A stretch of 64,000 bases of DNA from Muribaculaceae bacterium (GTDB lineage Bacteria; Bacteroidota; Bacteroidia; Bacteroidales; Muribaculaceae), in assembly GCA_017557625.1 (NCBI GenBank), contig JAFYYG010000058.1, positions 1 through 64,000 on the forward strand, read 5' to 3'. Within the stretch, counting starts at the first letter, position 1. Each line of letters opens with the position of its first letter. The position numbers and the translations under genes are program-made. A model generated the notes under the pieces. That model was not told where the DNA came from and did no database searches. It saw only the letters and a list, made by a program, of their open reading frames with translations. Below, piece by piece: positions 1 through 7,064 of the stretch.

Positions 1-727
1 TGCCGATAATATCTTCTTTTATCTTCGGGCAAACAATGAGCTTGTGGGAGCAAATTCCATCAACCTCAGCAGTGGCTCCAGTGGATACGTGTCGATAAGC
101 TACACCCCGACAAGTTCAGGAACTAATAATTTAATTGTGACTGGCGACCGAGCTGGCAATGAAGTGTATTGCACCGGCTCGGTTAATGTGGAGCCTTTAA
201 CAGAGGCCAGTCTATTGGTTCGCAGCAGTGTGCCTGCTGCTAATGCCAGCAATCAAGTTGCAGGCAACAAACTCACGTTAAATGCTTCAATAACAAATAG
301 AAAAACATCTGTCTATCACGATTATATCTTTGCAAGACTTTACAAGAAGACGCTATTAGGCAATGTTGAAGAAGGTGAAATACAGAGGGTCATTGAGATA
401 CCTGCTTCTAATTCTCAAACAACTTCTTCGATAAATCAGGTATTTGACTTCACCAACTTGTCGAAAGGGAAGTATCTTGTGAAATTCTATTATTATAGCC
501 TCGATGAAGAAAAAATGGCACTTCAAACTGCTACTTACGAGATATTGGGAGGTGTCACCGGAGACGTGAACGGTGACGGCACGGTGACGGCCGCCGACGT
601 GACCGCGCTCTATGACGTTTTGCTTAATAATGACTATTCAAATGTTGTCAATGGTGACCAGAACGGCGACGGAAACATCACTTCTGCCGATGTTACAGCT
701 GTGTATGATGTGCTTTTAGGAAATTAA
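1..727 (+). CDS. Secreted protein C-terminus with paired dockerin-type calcium motifs (5' partial)
   Basis: The reading frame is open from the first complete codon (position 2) to the stop at 727, so the gene starts upstream of the window and about 241 residues are visible. Much of the visible part is beta-rich and resembles Ig-like or adhesin modules. The last ~55 residues hold two dockerin-type repeats with EF-hand-like loops (DVNGDGTVTAADV and DQNGDGNITSADV), each followed by a short helix ending YDVLL. In cellulosomes such pairs bind cohesins. In Bacteroidales they often end large exported proteins, where the partner is usually unknown. The substrate cannot be judged because the N-terminal domains are missing. 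Internal GTG or ATG codons should not be taken as the true start. Confidence 0.8.
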   Translation, partial: ADNIFFYLRANNELVGANSINLSSGSSGYVSISYTPTSSGTNNLIVTGDRAGNEVYCTGSVNVEPLTEASLLVRSSVPAANASNQVAGNKLTLNASITNRKTSVYHDYIFARLYKKTLLGNVEEGEIQRVIEIPASNSQTTSSINQVFDFTNLSKGKYLVKFYYYSLDEEKMALQTATYEILGGVTGDVNGDGTVTAADVTALYDVLLNNDYSNVVNGDQNGDGNITSADVTAVYDVLLGN

Positions 728-763
728 CTATTATTGAAATAAACAATACTTAAACTTTTGAAT

Positions 764-1546
764 ATGAGAAATTTATTCTTAACCTTAATGATGGCGGTTG
801 CCATCGTTTTACCAATGAATGCAGCTGATGATGGTGGCAATAAATCGACCATTCACCTGCGCAACGGGCAGGCCATTGAGGGCACTATCACCTCACGCAA
901 TGAGCAGCAGGTGGAAATAGTGACCACCGACGGCATGAAATACACCTACTCGATGACAGAGGTTAACTACATCGAGCACCAGTCGCGCAAGAAGAACTAC
1001 GACACCGCCAAGTTCCGCGGGTTCATCGATTTGGGATATTCTCTCGGTGTGGGCGAGCCGCGCAACGACTTCTGGCTTATAGAGACTTCTTTTGGCTATG
1101 CCTTCACTCCTAAGGTATATTTCGGCGCGGGTATTGGTCTCCATAGCTTCAAGCCAGTGCTCAGCACTTACCCTATGCGTAACGACAAGGCGCAGCCCGA
1201 GGAAAACGATCCTAATTGGAAATACCCGTTCATTCCTCTCTATATTGAGGGACGATACAGCTTCAAGAACGAGAGTCAGAACACGCCGTGGGTTAGCCTT
1301 AAAGTGGGCGCGACATTTATCAACCACAACGGCTTCTACACCTCTCCGAGCATCGGCTACCACTTCAAGAGCAACCAGTTCTTCTCGTTCAACGTGGGAG
1401 TGGGATATGCCCTTCACACCGCCCACTACAAACTGTGGTGCACCGGCGACACCCCGGGAGCCATCCCCGACAAGAGCGGCAGCTCCTACCTCGACAAAAG
1501 CGCCATCTTCCACAACTTCTTCCTAAAAGCCGGAGTGGAGTTCTGA
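764..1546 (+). CDS. Outer-membrane beta-barrel protein with N-terminal SH3-like segment
   Basis: Encodes 260 aa. I chose the ATG at 764 over an in-frame TTG at 758 because it directly begins a hydrophobic signal peptide (about residues 1-20, ending near MNAAD). Residues 30-70 (IHLRNGQAIEGTI ... YSMTEVNYIE) look like the small SH3/Sm-like module that precedes barrels in many Bacteroidota proteins. The rest alternates aromatic and glycine-rich strands (IDLGYSLGVG, YFGAGIGLHSF, FFSFNVGVGYAL) and ends in phenylalanine (LKAGVEF), as expected for a BAM-assembled outer-membrane barrel. The gene lies 36 bp after the dockerin-type gene and 24 bp before aroK, so cotranscription is possible. The function is unknown. 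Confidence 0.75.
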   Translation: MRNLFLTLMMAVAIVLPMNAADDGGNKSTIHLRNGQAIEGTITSRNEQQVEIVTTDGMKYTYSMTEVNYIEHQSRKKNYDTAKFRGFIDLGYSLGVGEPRNDFWLIETSFGYAFTPKVYFGAGIGLHSFKPVLSTYPMRNDKAQPEENDPNWKYPFIPLYIEGRYSFKNESQNTPWVSLKVGATFINHNGFYTSPSIGYHFKSNQFFSFNVGVGYALHTAHYKLWCTGDTPGAIPDKSGSSYLDKSAIFHNFFLKAGVEF

Positions 1547-1570
1547 TTGTAGAATCCTTTTACGCGGGCT

Positions 1571-2113
1571 ATGAAACCAGTGTTTTTGATAGGATATATG
1601 GGTTGTGGGAAGACCACGCTGGGTGAGCCGTTAGCTAAGAAGCTAGGATGGCGGTTCATCGATTTAGACTTGTATATTGAGGAGAAGGTGGGTATGACCG
1701 CAAAGGAAGTCTTTATGACTTATGGCGAGGCGCATTTCAGGGAGCTAGAGCGAGAGGCATTGAAAGAAGTGTCTGCTGATGGTGACGATTCTATTGTGGC
1801 TTGTGGCGGGGGCACTCCGCTGCAAGACGGCAATATGGAACTGATGAACCATATAGGCTTCACTGTGTGGCTGCGCACGAGCGTGGAACGCATCACCTCG
1901 CGCTTGGTACTGCCCGAGCAGCGCAGCAAGCGACCGTTGCTTAATAATATGAGCGATGAGCAGATAATGGAATCAGTAGCTCGTGGTCTTGAAATCCGCT
2001 CACCATTCTACGAAAAAGCCCAACTGCAATTCGACTCCACCTATCTCGAGAGCGAAGAGGAGATAGAAGCCACAGTTCAACGGCTGGCTTTTCTTTTAAT
2101 GCACAATTCATAA
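1571..2113 (+). CDS. aroK: Shikimate kinase
   Basis: Encodes 180 aa, normal for the family. Phosphorylates shikimate to shikimate 3-phosphate with ATP in the aromatic amino acid pathway, in the cytoplasm. The P-loop is GYMGCGKTTLG (residues 8-18). It is followed by DLD at about 32-34 (Mg2+ and shikimate site), the arginine-rich FRELERE segment, and the GGGTP motif that contacts shikimate. A lid with RP (KRPLL) lies near residue 121. The gene starts 24 bp after the barrel gene. The sequence just after the stop is a word-like spacer repeat rather than a clear terminator. Confidence 0.95.
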   Translation: MKPVFLIGYMGCGKTTLGEPLAKKLGWRFIDLDLYIEEKVGMTAKEVFMTYGEAHFRELEREALKEVSADGDDSIVACGGGTPLQDGNMELMNHIGFTVWLRTSVERITSRLVLPEQRSKRPLLNNMSDEQIMESVARGLEIRSPFYEKAQLQFDSTYLESEEEIEATVQRLAFLLMHNS

Positions 2114-2160
2114 TGCACAATGCACAATTGCTGCCCTCACACCTCTCCACTCTCTACTCT

Positions 2161-2877
2161 CTACTCTCCACTCAAATCCATCACCACTTCTCCGCCAAGC
2201 ACTATTCCAGCGGCGGCGGGGACAAAGGCGTTACTTGCCGGCACAGGTCGCTTGCTCAGCTCGGCATCATCGCAGGGCTCCAGCGGTTTGCGTGGTTTCT
2301 CAGTGCTGAAGACGCACTTGAAATGCTCTATGCCCTCCTTGCGCAGTTTCTTGCGCATGATTCGTGCGAGGGGGTCAACATCGGTCTCGCTGATGTCGGC
2401 GACACGGAATGCGCTGGCATCAAGCTTATTGGCGGCTCCCATACTGCAAATGATAGGCACCCCTAATCGTGTGCAACGCCTCACCAGTTCCATCTTGGCG
2501 CTCACGGTGTCGATGCAGTCAACCACATAGTCATATTGTGATAGGTCCACCTCGTCGGCGTTTGCCACCACATAAAACATCTTGAAACCCCGCACTTTGC
2601 AATTAGGGTTGATGTCGAGGATACGCTCCACCGCCACGTCAACCTTGTAACGACCAATAGTGCTTGTGGTGGCGATAATCTGGCGGTTGACATTGCTGAG
2701 GCTCACCACATCGTTGTCGTAGAGGTCGATAACCCCCACTCCGCTGCGCGCCAACACCTCCACGGCATAGCCGCCCACGCCGCCCACGCCAAACACCGCA
2801 ACGCGGCTTGCAGCCAACCGCTCAAGCGCCTTCTCGCCCAGCAGCATCCGCGTTCTTGATAGAAAATCATCTTTCAT
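2161..2877 (-). CDS. tcdA: tRNA threonylcarbamoyladenosine dehydratase (TcdA-like, ThiF/MoeB superfamily)
   Basis: Encodes 238 aa. TcdA uses ATP to cyclise t6A at position 37 of ANN-decoding tRNAs to ct6A. Visible features are the E1-like nucleotide-binding loop (GVGGVGGYAVEVLARSG, about residues 24-40), NVNRQIIA, DINPN, and the VDCIDT segment followed by the helix that receives the substrate. The zinc-binding CxxC pairs of MoeB/ThiF are absent, which suits TcdA. I chose the ATG at 2877 rather than an upstream in-frame codon because residues from MKDDFLSRT match the family start and the 29 extra upstream residues would overlap the promoter. TACCTTTG lies only 4 nt before this ATG, so the mRNA may have almost no leader. 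Confidence 0.88.
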   Translation of the reverse strand: MKDDFLSRTRMLLGEKALERLAASRVAVFGVGGVGGYAVEVLARSGVGVIDLYDNDVVSLSNVNRQIIATTSTIGRYKVDVAVERILDINPNCKVRGFKMFYVVANADEVDLSQYDYVVDCIDTVSAKMELVRRCTRLGVPIICSMGAANKLDASAFRVADISETDVDPLARIMRKKLRKEGIEHFKCVFSTEKPRKPLEPCDDAELSKRPVPASNAFVPAAAGIVLGGEVVMDLSGE

Positions 2878-2881
2878 AGCA

Positions 2882-2889
2882 CAAAGGTA
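2882..2889 (-). promoter_or_regulatory. Bacteroidota -7 box for tcdA
   Basis: TACCTTTG on the minus strand ends 4 nt before the tcdA ATG. With the usual distance from box to transcription start, the transcript would begin at or next to the start codon. No convincing TTTG -33 element is seen. Confidence 0.5.
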
Positions 2890-3003
2890 GTGATTTCTTC
2901 GTAAATAATATAGCATCTTGCCCTTAAACTTTGGCAAAAACGTTAAGTCTAAGTGACAAAGCATTTTTTGTGGATAAAATTCATTGTTTTCAAAAAAAGT
3001 GCT

Positions 3004-3011
3004 TAAATTTG
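3004..3011 (+). promoter_or_regulatory. Bacteroidota -7 box for the small repeat-protein gene
   Basis: TAAATTTG followed by CA, 36 bp upstream of the ATG at 3048. It matches TAnnTTTG, but no TTTG lies at the expected -33 distance. Confidence 0.45.
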
Positions 3012-3047
3012 CAGTGAAAATTGATTAACTTTTAAATTTATAGAGCG

Positions 3048-3479
3048 ATGAAGACTTTAACAAGAAATATCATTATGGTAGCCGTTATGCTCCTTGCCAT
3101 GGGCACCAGTAAAGCTGTAGCACAAGACTTGCGCGACGCAAACTACAACATTGTGGGAAAAATCGCCGCTAATGGCACCGTTCGTAATATCAATTACGAC
3201 CCTATTGGCTACTTCAACGCCGACGGCACCATCACCAACGGCAAAGGCAAGACTGTGGGACGCATCGACGGCAAGATGCAAATTTTCAATAAAGAAGGTG
3301 AGCGTATTGGCTACATTACCTCCGACGGCACAGTCAACAATGGTGAGAGCAAGCTGCTGGGTAACATCGACATCCAAAGCGGCAAAGTCGCCTCGCCCAC
3401 TGGTGAAGTATTAGGATATGCCAACGGCATTCCATTACAGCGAGTCGCCGCCTACTATTTCTTTGATTTCTTTAAGTAG
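3048..3479 (+). CDS. Small secreted repeat protein, probable beta-flower type
   Basis: Encodes 143 aa with a signal peptide (hydrophobic core about residues 9-20, likely cleavage after AVAQ). The mature part is a set of divergent 14-20 residue units with a recurrent 'G.I..DG.V.N' pattern, such as NIVGKIAANGTVRN, PIGYFNADGTITN and RIGYITSDGTVNN. It ends in a strongly aromatic tail (AAYYFFDFFK). The next gene has the same architecture with near-identical units, so they are tandem paralogues. Such units suggest a small closed beta structure; NCBI uses the name '5-fold beta-flower protein' for similar Bacteroidota proteins, an assignment I make from memory. Molecular role unknown. Confidence 0.75.
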   Translation: MKTLTRNIIMVAVMLLAMGTSKAVAQDLRDANYNIVGKIAANGTVRNINYDPIGYFNADGTITNGKGKTVGRIDGKMQIFNKEGERIGYITSDGTVNNGESKLLGNIDIQSGKVASPTGEVLGYANGIPLQRVAAYYFFDFFK

Positions 3480-3559
3480 ATTGCTGGAAATCGTGGAACG
3501 TGGAAAGGAGAACGTGGAACGAATAATGCCTTTTATCAGGAACTTTTTTAATTATAAAT

Positions 3560-3976
3560 ATGAGACACTTTAAATACATCTTTGTGGTGATGGTCTTGGC
3601 AGTCTGCTCTTTGGGTGCTGAGGCGCAGACCATACGCAACAGCAACCACAGCACTGTGGGCTACATACGCAGCGACGGCCGTGTGGAAAACACTAATCAC
3701 AGCTGCATAGGCTACATACGCAGCGACGGCCGAGTGGAGAACAGCAATCACAGTTGCTTGGGCTACATACGCAGCGATGGTAGAGTGGAGAACAGCAACC
3801 ACAGCTGCTTGGGCTACATACGCAGCGACGGACGCATCGAGAACAGCAACCACAGCTGCATGGGCTATGTGCGCAGCGACGGTCGTGTTGAGAACTCCAA
3901 TCACAGTTGCTTAGGTTACGTCGAAGGCATGAGCCGAGAATGGGCGGCAGCGTTCTTCTTCTTTTTCTTTGATTAA
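3560..3976 (+). CDS. Small secreted protein made of five near-identical 17-residue repeats
   Basis: Encodes 138 aa. A signal peptide (about residues 1-22, cleavage near AEAQ) is followed by five full copies of SNHSCLGYIRSDGRVEN-type units at residues 28-44, 45-61, 62-78, 79-95 and 96-112. A partial sixth unit (113-123) and an aromatic tail (AAAFFFFFFD) complete the protein. Most units carry one cysteine. The repeats are much more uniform than in the upstream paralogue, which points to recent tandem expansion or gene conversion. The aromatic C-terminal tail is shared with that paralogue (AAYYFFDFFK) and may be an export or folding signal. The gene lies 80 bp after the paralogue. Function unknown; a periplasmic or surface location follows from the signal peptide. 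Confidence 0.8.
   Translation: MRHFKYIFVVMVLAVCSLGAEAQTIRNSNHSTVGYIRSDGRVENTNHSCIGYIRSDGRVENSNHSCLGYIRSDGRVENSNHSCLGYIRSDGRIENSNHSCMGYVRSDGRVENSNHSCLGYVEGMSREWAAAFFFFFFD
3641..3928 (+). repeat. 51-bp coding tandem repeat (5 full units plus partial)
   Basis: Five in-frame 51-bp units at 3641-3895 and a partial sixth to about 3928. They share the stretches GGCTACATACGCAGCGA and AACAGCAACCACAGC. Most differences between units are synonymous or conservative (I/V, L/M). Confidence 0.9.
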
Positions 3977-4051
3977 TTATGTCTTCTATCAGATTCCAAG
4001 TATAGAGAAAATGCTATTGTCTTGTTTACTTGTATCTTGTTTACAAAAAAA

Positions 4052-5182
4052 ATGAATAAAAGACTACTCATAATGCCGGTACTTGCTGTGCTGGCATTTT
4101 TTCCGTTAGTGGCTCAGCAGTCACTACCTAACGACTCAATTCTCCGCCGTGAGGCGGCACGTATGCTCATGGTGGGGTTCCGTGGCGACCGCATTGATGA
4201 CAACAGCGACGCGGTACGCTACGTGCGCGACCTGCATGTGGGGAGCATCATACTCTTTGATATTGACCTCACCAGCAACGGTCCGCGCAAGATAGGCAGT
4301 CGCAACATCACTAAAAAGGAGCGCCTCACTAAGCTCACCTATCAGTTGCAGAGCTATGCCGACGAGCCGTTAATCATCGCCGCCGACCAGGAGGGAGGCA
4401 TGGTGTGCCGCCTGAAGCCGCAATATGGCTTCAAGCCTACGGTCAACGCTCTGCATATAGGCACCGTTGACAACCGCGACACCACACTCTACTACGCCAC
4501 TCGCATCGCCGAGGAGATGAAGGAGTGCGGGGTGAACCTCAACTTGGCTCCTGTGCTCGACATACACCGTGAGGACAGTCCGCATTTTGGACACTTTAAG
4601 CGTTGCTACTCAAGCGACGTGGATGTGATAACACGCAATGCGGGGTGGTTTATCGACGCGCATTACAAGAACGGTGTGCTGTGCGCTGTGAAGCACTTTC
4701 CCGGTCATGGCAGCGCGCTAGGTGACTCACATGAGGGCCTGGTAGATGTTACCGACACTTGGAATCCTAATGAACTTGTGCCATTTGAGCAGCTTATCTC
4801 CAAGAACAAGGTTGACATGGTGATGACAGCCCACATCTACAACCGCCGTCTCGACCCCGACTATCCCGCCACCCTCTCGCACAAAATTCTCACCGAACTG
4901 CTGCGCGACAATCTGCACTACGACGGCGTGATAGTCACCGACGACATGTATATGGAAGGCATCTTGGGGCAATATTCCATCAACGACGCCCTGGCTCTCG
5001 CCATCAATGCTGGTGCCGACATCCTCCTCGTGGGTAACAACATCGACACAGGCTTCGAGGCCGACCGACCGTTCAAGCTAGTTGATATCATCGTCGATTT
5101 AGTGAAAACTGGCAAAGTCCCTTACGAGCGCATCCACGAGTCAAGCGAGAGAATTTTGCGGCTGAAAGAAAGGTTGAACTGA
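4052..5182 (+). CDS. Glycoside hydrolase family 3 N-terminal-domain enzyme (NagZ-like)
   Basis: Encodes 376 aa from the ATG at 4052; an upstream in-frame TTG would put 10 residues before the signal peptide. The first ~22 residues form an export signal ending near PLVAQQ, so the enzyme acts in the periplasm or beyond. GH3 landmarks are in order: AADQEGGMVCRL, LNLAPVLDIH, KHFPGHGSALGDSH (the loop with the general-acid histidine of NagZ-type enzymes), AHIYNRRLDPDYPATLS, and VIVTDDMYMEGI carrying the nucleophile aspartate. The protein is a single TIM-barrel unit without the C-terminal GH3 domain, as in beta-N-acetylglucosaminidases that recycle peptidoglycan. NagZ itself is cytoplasmic, so an exported version may act on peptidoglycan or host glycans. 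Substrate unproven. Confidence 0.85.
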   Translation: MNKRLLIMPVLAVLAFFPLVAQQSLPNDSILRREAARMLMVGFRGDRIDDNSDAVRYVRDLHVGSIILFDIDLTSNGPRKIGSRNITKKERLTKLTYQLQSYADEPLIIAADQEGGMVCRLKPQYGFKPTVNALHIGTVDNRDTTLYYATRIAEEMKECGVNLNLAPVLDIHREDSPHFGHFKRCYSSDVDVITRNAGWFIDAHYKNGVLCAVKHFPGHGSALGDSHEGLVDVTDTWNPNELVPFEQLISKNKVDMVMTAHIYNRRLDPDYPATLSHKILTELLRDNLHYDGVIVTDDMYMEGILGQYSINDALALAINAGADILLVGNNIDTGFEADRPFKLVDIIVDLVKTGKVPYERIHESSERILRLKERLN

Positions 5183-5204
5183 TAAATTTTTCAAATTCTA
5201 CCAA

Positions 5205-5248
5205 CAAAAAAGTCAAGGCGTGGTGCTTAGTAGTGCATCACGCCTTGA
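5205..5248 (-). terminator. Rho-independent terminator of the rubrerythrin gene
   Basis: Perfect 10-bp arms TCAAGGCGTG and CACGCCTTGA (5213-5222 and 5239-5248). On the minus strand they are followed by CTTTTTTG. The site lies 24 bp downstream of the rubrerythrin stop. Confidence 0.8.
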
Positions 5249-5271
5249 TAGTAATGTGTGGATAGTCCTGA

Positions 5272-5820
5272 TTACTTGCCGAAGTAGCGTTTCAGCAGGG
5301 CAGCGAAGCCTTGTCCGTGACGCGCCTCGTCGCGGGCCATCTCATGAACGGTGTCATGGATGGCGTCGAGGTTCTGAGCCTTGGCAAGTTTAGCAATGCG
5401 AGTCTTGTCCTCGCAGGCACCAGCTTCGGCTGCGGCACGCTTCTCAAGGTTGGTCTTGGTGTCCCAAACTACCTCGCCCAACAGTTCTGCAAAACGAGAA
5501 GCATGGTCGGCCTCCTCAAGAGCATAGCGCCTGAAAGCTGCAGCTATCTCGGGATAACCCTCGCGGTCGGCTTGTCGAGCCATTGCCAGGTACTGGCCTA
5601 CCTCGCTACACTCACCAGCGAAGTGATCGCGCAATCCTTGCAGAATTTCAGGGTCAACGCCCTTAGCAACACCAAGAACATGCTCGGCAGCGTAGTTAAC
5701 GTTGCCTTCTTCCATTTCCTTGAATTTGCTTGCAGGAACTTTACATTGTGGACACTTCTCGGGAGGTGTGTCGCCCTCATGAACATAACCGCACACTGTG
5801 CATATCCATTTCTTAGCCAT
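5272..5820 (-). CDS. Reverse-domain rubrerythrin (rubredoxin-like domain first)
   Basis: Encodes 182 aa. Reduces hydrogen peroxide in the cytoplasm of anaerobes with a non-heme diiron centre fed by an FeS4 domain. The order is reversed compared with classical rubrerythrin: an N-terminal rubredoxin-like FeS4 domain (C7, C10, C23, C26; CTVCGYVH and CPQCKVP) precedes the ferritin-like four-helix bundle. In the bundle, iron ligands are visible in [20 protein letters not shown] and [11 protein letters not shown]. This layout matches the reverse rubrerythrin or NADH peroxidase type of clostridia and Bacteroidota. A short gene 242 bp upstream on the same strand encodes an isolated copy of the FeS4 domain. 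Confidence 0.92.
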   Translation of the reverse strand: MAKKWICTVCGYVHEGDTPPEKCPQCKVPASKFKEMEEGNVNYAAEHVLGVAKGVDPEILQGLRDHFAGECSEVGQYLAMARQADREGYPEIAAAFRRYALEEADHASRFAELLGEVVWDTKTNLEKRAAAEAGACEDKTRIAKLAKAQNLDAIHDTVHEMARDEARHGQGFAALLKRYFGK

Positions 5821-5902
5821 AAAATGTTTGTTTAATTGTTTTTAGTTATTAGTTGATTAGTTGTTAGTCATTAGTTATTAATTGTGCATTATGCATTGAT
5901 TC

Positions 5903-6060
5903 AGAGGGGGCGCTTCGCTTGAAATTAAATTAAAATTTATTTTAAAATTTCATAGTCGCTGAGAAAAATCTTTATTAAGATTTTCAATAAATTTTAAGTG
6001 CGGAGCGCGCCATTCACGCATCTAATGGGATTGTGCATTATGCATTGTGCATTCTGCATT
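5903..6060. repeat. AT-rich inverted-repeat unit flanked by GCATTATGCATTG words
   Basis: Between the two rubredoxin-domain genes. An imperfect outer inverted repeat (GGCGCTTCGCTTGAAATT near 5909; AATTTTAAGTGCGGAGCG near 5990) encloses a perfect hairpin AAAATCTT-TATT-AAGATTTT and another AT-rich hairpin. On both sides are GTGCATTATGCATTG word repeats like those at 28.3 and 45.0 kb. There is no ORF; it may be a small nonautonomous element or a terminator cluster. Confidence 0.4.
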
Positions 6061-6062
6061 AA

Positions 6063-6176
6063 TTATTCCACCACTTCCTCGAAGTCTTCGGGTCCTACGC
6101 CGCAAAGTGGGCACTCCTCTGGTGGGTTCTCGCCTTCATGAACGTAGCCACAAACTGTGCATTTCCATTTTTTCAT
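6063..6176 (-). CDS. Very short stand-alone rubredoxin-like FeS4 protein
   Basis: Encodes only 37 aa. The sequence contains [20 protein letters not shown], with C6, C9, C22 and C25. The pairs are 12 residues apart, as in the rubredoxin-like domain of rubrerythrin and unlike the ~29-residue spacing of ordinary 52-54 aa rubredoxins. Both protein and DNA closely resemble the N-terminal domain of the rubrerythrin gene just downstream, so it looks like a domain copy ending soon after the second Cys pair. The ATG at 6176 directly precedes KKWKCTVCG and the stop is TAA. It probably binds one iron and could donate electrons to the diiron enzyme. Whether such a small domain is stable alone is unclear. 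Confidence 0.8.
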   Translation of the reverse strand: MKKWKCTVCGYVHEGENPPEECPLCGVGPEDFEEVVE

Positions 6177-6357
6177 AATAGTTTTCTTTGTTTTTAAAGT
6201 GAATAAATATTTAACTTGTTGATTATCAAGAATACAAATTTACGCTAAATATTTTATCTGACCAAATATTTTGGTGCAAAATTTAAACTTTTTGGGAAAT
6301 ATCAAGGTCAAATGATAAAAAATGGTCATAAATGATAGTAAAACCAAAAGATTTTGT

Positions 6358-6365
6358 TATCTTTG
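6358..6365 (+). promoter_or_regulatory. Bacteroidota -7 box for the lipoprotein gene
   Basis: TATCTTTG followed by CA, about 50 bp upstream of the ATG at 6416. No clear -33 TTTG. Confidence 0.5.
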
Positions 6366-6415
6366 CAACCAGTATAACTCACTCAAGATTATTAACTCAA
6401 AAAAAGACCAAGTAT

Positions 6416-6802
6416 ATGAAGAAATTAAGTATTACTCTATTACTCACGGTAATGTTAGTGGGATTGAGTTCCTGCGACACAAGGCACTTCTGGTCGGTTC
6501 TCTCGGGATACCACTGGTATGCTGTTGAGGGTGTTGAGGGTTATTCTCGTTACCCCATCTACACAACCGACCGCGACTACTGGGAAGTATATTTCGGCAC
6601 CGACGGCACAGGAACTTTGTCGTGTTATGACGAATATGGCTACTGGTCGTCTTACAGTTTTGAATGGGATGAATACCGGGACTATGTGACAATCTACTAT
6701 TATGGCGGAGGTCACGACACATTCTATTTTGACACTAAGGGTGGGTATCTCTATCTGTCAAGAAATCCCTACATGCAAAACTACACGGTATTTGCACACT
6801 AG
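6416..6802 (+). CDS. Small lipoprotein of unknown function
   Basis: Encodes 128 aa from the ATG at 6416; upstream in-frame codons would include the promoter. MKK plus a hydrophobic stretch leads to the lipobox LSSC, so the protein is lipidated on Cys 18 or so and anchored to a membrane. The mature part is rich in Tyr, Trp, Asp and Gly (WYAVEG, DYWEVYFGTDGTG, VTIYYYGGGHDTFYFD) and reads like a small lipocalin-like or sandwich beta fold. Similar proteins are common and uncharacterised in Bacteroidales. It is a single-gene unit with its own promoter box and terminator. Confidence 0.75.
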   Translation: MKKLSITLLLTVMLVGLSSCDTRHFWSVLSGYHWYAVEGVEGYSRYPIYTTDRDYWEVYFGTDGTGTLSCYDEYGYWSSYSFEWDEYRDYVTIYYYGGGHDTFYFDTKGGYLYLSRNPYMQNYTVFAH

Positions 6803-6821
6803 CGGTAGGGTTGAAAATCTA

Positions 6822-6858
6822 AATGCTCAGTCTCAATAATGAGGCTGGGCATTTTTTA
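6822..6858 (+). terminator. Rho-independent terminator after the lipoprotein gene
   Basis: AATGCTCAGTCTC / GAGGCTGGGCATT arms (13 bp with G-U pairs), loop AATAAT, then a T run. 20 bp after the stop codon. Confidence 0.85.
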
Positions 6859-7033
6859 TTGATTAACAACTCGGTTTTTAGAAAAACCGCAAAAAATCGG
6901 GGTCATCGCCTAGTATTTTCAATTTTATATGGCGATAAGTGGTATTTTTCTGAAAAAAGTAGTAAAAAAACTGCTCTGCGTGAAAAAATACAAAGTGTTG
7001 TGACTCTTGACGATTTGTTTGAGAAATTTTGAT

Positions 7034-7041
7034 TACTTTTG
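7034..7041 (+). promoter_or_regulatory. Bacteroidota -7 box for the glycosyltransferase-flavodoxin unit
   Basis: TACTTTTG followed by CA, 23 bp before the ATG at 7065. A TTTG lies at 7014-7017 with only 16 nt spacing, shorter than usual. Confidence 0.5.
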
Positions 7042-7064
7042 CAGTCTATAAACTTGATGCAAGA

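Noticed and set aside
893..1513. Minus-strand ORF opposite the beta-barrel gene
   Set aside because: Its product is a valine/alanine/glycine-rich shadow; the plus strand has signal peptide, barrel strands and terminal Phe.
3548..3904. Antisense reading frame across the 51-bp repeat gene
   Set aside because: It is an Ala/Val-rich shadow produced by the regular repeats; the plus frame has the signal peptide and conserved unit pattern.
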